DNA of 5,247 bases, from the NCBI GenBank assembly GCA_028291445.1, contig JAQGIA010000383.1, positions 1-5,247 of the forward strand, read 5' to 3'. Below the pieces are notes generated by a model, which did no database searches, was not told the origin of the DNA, and saw nothing but the letters and a program-made list of their open reading frames with translations. A program made the position numbers and the translations under genes. This DNA is from Belnapia sp. (GTDB lineage Bacteria; Pseudomonadota; Alphaproteobacteria; Acetobacterales; Acetobacteraceae). Positions 3,537-5,247 of the stretch are shown here, piece after piece. Position 1 is the first letter of the stretch. Each line of letters begins with the position of its first letter.

Positions 3537-5247
3537 TACCGGTGGAGGCCGGCGATGAGGCTCCGGTGCTGGTCGAGCACCGCCCGGCGCTTGATCTTCA
3601 TCGTCGGCGTCAGCATACCGTTCTCCACCGAGAATGCGGCCGGTGCGATGGCCCAGCGGCGGATGCGCTCGATCGCGGAAAGCTTGGCGTTCACCCGGGC
3701 CAGCGCCGCCCCGACCTGCGCCGCCCCGACCTGCGCCGATTGACTATCCCCCTGGCCATCGGCGAGCACCAGCAGCGCGACCACCCCGGTCTGGCCCTCG
3801 CCGGCGACCACCGCCTGGGCGATCTCGGGCTCGGCCATCAGCAGGGATTCCAGCTTGGCCGGGCTGACCATGTCGCCGCCGAGGGTCTTGATGAAGTCCC
3901 GCTTGCGATCGGTGATGGTGATCCGCTCATCGACGATCTGCGCGACATCGCCGGTATGCAGCCAGGGCGCATCGCCGGGGGCATCGCCGGCGGCCGGGCG
4001 GATGGCGGCCGCGGTCGCCTCCGGGTTGCCCCAATAGCCATCCATCACCAGCGCGCCGCGGACCAGCAATTCGCCATCCTCGGCAAGCTGCGCCTCCACC
4101 CCCGGCAGCGGATAGCCGACCGTCTGGCGGATGTTGTCCCAGGGCGGGTTGACCGCGATGACCGGCCCCGCCTCGGTCTGGCCATAGCCCTGGATCAGCG
4201 GCAGGCCGAGGCCGATGAAGAAGCCCGAGAGGTCGGGGTCGAGCCGCGCCCCGCCGGAGACCAGCGCCTGCAACTTGCCACCGAAGCGGGCACGCACCTT
4301 GTCCCGCACCAGCCGGTCCAGCACGGTATCCTGCAACCGTTCCAGCAAGGACAGCGGCGGCCCGTCCAGCCGGCGCAGGCCGAGCGCCAGGGCACGGCGG
4401 AACAGCGCCTGGCGGAAGGGTTTTTCCTTGTCCAATTGCGCCAGAATCCGGGTCCGCAGCACCTCGAACAGGCGCGGGACGGTGGTGACGATGCTCGGCT
4501 GGAATTCCTGGAACTCGGCGGCGATGCGGTCGGCGCCGCGGGAATAGACCACCTCGACGCCGAGCGAGGGCAGCAGGAAGACCCCGACGGTATGCTCGTA
4601 GCTATGCGAGAGCGGCAGGAAGGACAGATAGACGGTGCCATCCAGGTGCAGCCGTTCGGCCAGCGCCGCGACGCCGTCGCGATTGGCCAGCATGGCCCGG
4701 TGCGGCAGCATGACGCCGCGCGGGATGCCGCCGGTGCCGGAAGTATAGATCAGGCAGGCGAGCCGTCCCGCCGGGATCAGCTCCACCTCCGCCAGCAGCA
4801 TCGGCAGGTCGCCGGGCGTGGCCACCACCTCCGGCCAATGGGCGGTGCGGGCGGCGGCATCCGGGGCGGGCAGCGCATCCAGGCCGATCAGCAGGTCGAG
4901 CCCTGCGGGCGCCGCCGCCGCGGCGATGCGGGCGGCCAGCGCGGCGGTCGAGACGATGGCGATGCGGGCGCCGGAATCGGCCAGGATGTGGCGGTGGTCG
5001 GCGCCGGTGTTGGTGGTGTAGGTCGGCACGACGACGGCACCGATCGCCATCAGCGCGGTATCGGCGATGTTGAACTCCGGCCGGCTCTCGCTGACCAGCA
5101 GCACGCGGTCCCCGGCGCTGACCCCGGCGGCGCGCAGCCAGGCCGCGGCGCTGGCGACGGCCAGGGCGAATTCTCCCCAGGTCAGCCGCTGCCAGGCGCC
5201 ATCGCGCCAATGCCGCAGCATCGGCCGCCCCGGCCGCTTGCAGGCGA
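3536..5247 (-). CDS. AMP-forming long-chain acyl-CoA ligase (FAA1-type), 5' end outside the window
   Basis: This enzyme activates a carboxylic acid, probably a long-chain fatty acid, with ATP to an acyl-adenylate and then forms the CoA thioester. Numbering from the Met at 5221, the ANL-superfamily motifs are in order: P-loop YTSGTGGIPRG at 159-169, PLSHSYEH at 203-210, GYGQTEAGP at 345-353, HTGD at 422-425, DRKRDFIKTLGGD at 438-450, and the C-terminal lysine region LTPTMKIKRR at 537-546, where Lys544 aligns with the catalytic lysine of related ligases. The FIKTLGGDMVSPAKLE segment and overall length match the COG1022/FAA1 group. The frame continues past the Met at 5221 through residues ACKRPGRP to the window edge without a stop, and similarity logic (RPxLRHWRDGAWQRLTW) places that Met inside the protein. 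The true start is therefore outside the window, probably some tens of residues upstream. Oddities are an Arg in place of the usual P-loop Lys and two in-frame microduplications. Such ligases often neighbour branched-chain amino acid ABC transporters, which the missing flank could show. Confidence 0.93.
   Translation of the reverse strand, partial: ACKRPGRPMLRHWRDGAWQRLTWGEFALAVASAAAWLRAAGVSAGDRVLLVSESRPEFNIADTALMAIGAVVVPTYTTNTGADHRHILADSGARIAIVSTAALAARIAAAAAPAGLDLLIGLDALPAPDAAARTAHWPEVVATPGDLPMLLAEVELIPAGRLACLIYTSGTGGIPRGVMLPHRAMLANRDGVAALAERLHLDGTVYLSFLPLSHSYEHTVGVFLLPSLGVEVVYSRGADRIAAEFQEFQPSIVTTVPRLFEVLRTRILAQLDKEKPFRQALFRRALALGLRRLDGPPLSLLERLQDTVLDRLVRDKVRARFGGKLQALVSGGARLDPDLSGFFIGLGLPLIQGYGQTEAGPVIAVNPPWDNIRQTVGYPLPGVEAQLAEDGELLVRGALVMDGYWGNPEATAAAIRPAAGDAPGDAPWLHTGDVAQIVDERITITDRKRDFIKTLGGDMVSPAKLESLLMAEPEIAQAVVAGEGQTGVVALLVLADGQGDSQSAQVGAAQVGAALARVNAKLSAIERIRRWAIAPAAFSVENGMLTPTMKIKRRAVLDQHRSLIAGLHR
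3703..3738. repeat. 15-bp tandem repeat, 2.4 copies, inside the ligase gene
   Basis: The unit GCGCCGCCCCGACCT occurs exactly at 3703-3717 and 3718-3732, followed by GCGCCG (3733-3738). Because 15 is a multiple of three, the frame is kept; the protein reads AQVGAAQVGAA (residues 496-506 counting from the Met at 5221). It lies in the C-terminal domain, in a segment that looks like a surface linker between VALLVLADG and the helix before the final lysine motif. Confidence 0.9.
3969..3990. repeat. 12-bp tandem repeat, 1.8 copies, inside the ligase gene
   Basis: GCATCGCCGGGG (3969-3980) is followed directly by GCATCGCCGG (3981-3990). It is in frame and duplicates four residues, giving GDAPGDAP at 412-419 counting from the Met at 5221, just before the conserved HTGD motif in a loop that varies in length among relatives. 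Confidence 0.8.

Noticed and set aside
2940..3743. A 267-codon plus-strand frame opposite the methyltransferase and ligase genes
   Set aside because: Antisense shadow: it spans the junction of two well-supported minus-strand genes and shows no domain.
5219..5221. ATG at 5221 as the ligase start
   Set aside because: The frame stays open to the window edge, and the residues before this Met (ACKRPGRP) continue naturally into it. Relatives have further N-terminal residues here, so the gene is treated as cut by the window.
1..5247. Mobile elements, CRISPR arrays, tRNA or rRNA genes, toxin-antitoxin or defence genes
   Set aside because: None seen: no terminal inverted repeats with a transposase, no regularly spaced repeats, no cloverleaf-like RNA, and all sizeable genes are explained by ordinary housekeeping or accessory enzymes.

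Overview
The window is very GC-rich DNA with tightly packed genes and coding frames ending mostly in G or C. Protein families and their sequence style point to an alphaproteobacterium. A Rhodospirillales/Acetobacteraceae-type organism is my best guess, but it is an inference: no rRNA or other taxonomic marker is present.

Layout from left to right: (1) the minus-strand ada gene (adaptive response to DNA alkylation), complete at its N-terminus and cut by the left edge a few residues before its stop; (2) an 82-bp divergent intergenic region with a candidate Ada-box-like site, then a short plus-strand DOPA 4,5-dioxygenase-family gene; (3) a possible 72-codon minus-strand gene of unknown function that overlaps the dioxygenase 3' end tail to tail; (4) a comparatively AT-rich leader of about 180 bp carrying a perfect 9-bp hairpin that touches the ribosome binding site of aqpZ; (5) aqpZ, a water-channel gene on the plus strand; (6) a 10-bp GC-only hairpin between convergent genes, probably a shared transcription end; (7) a minus-strand two-gene operon running in from the right edge, an AMP-forming long-chain acyl-CoA ligase (5' end outside the window) followed 11 nt later by a class I SAM-dependent methyltransferase.

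The genes do not form one obvious pathway. The only clear functional unit is the ligase-methyltransferase pair, where the second gene's Shine-Dalgarno sequence abuts the first gene's stop codon. I found no mobile element, CRISPR array, tRNA, rRNA or phage gene, and no convincing new multi-gene system. The observations most worth checking are the hairpin at the aqpZ ribosome binding site, the Ada-box-like site with a possibly leaderless ada transcript, the small unrecognised reading frame, and two in-frame microduplications inside the ligase.
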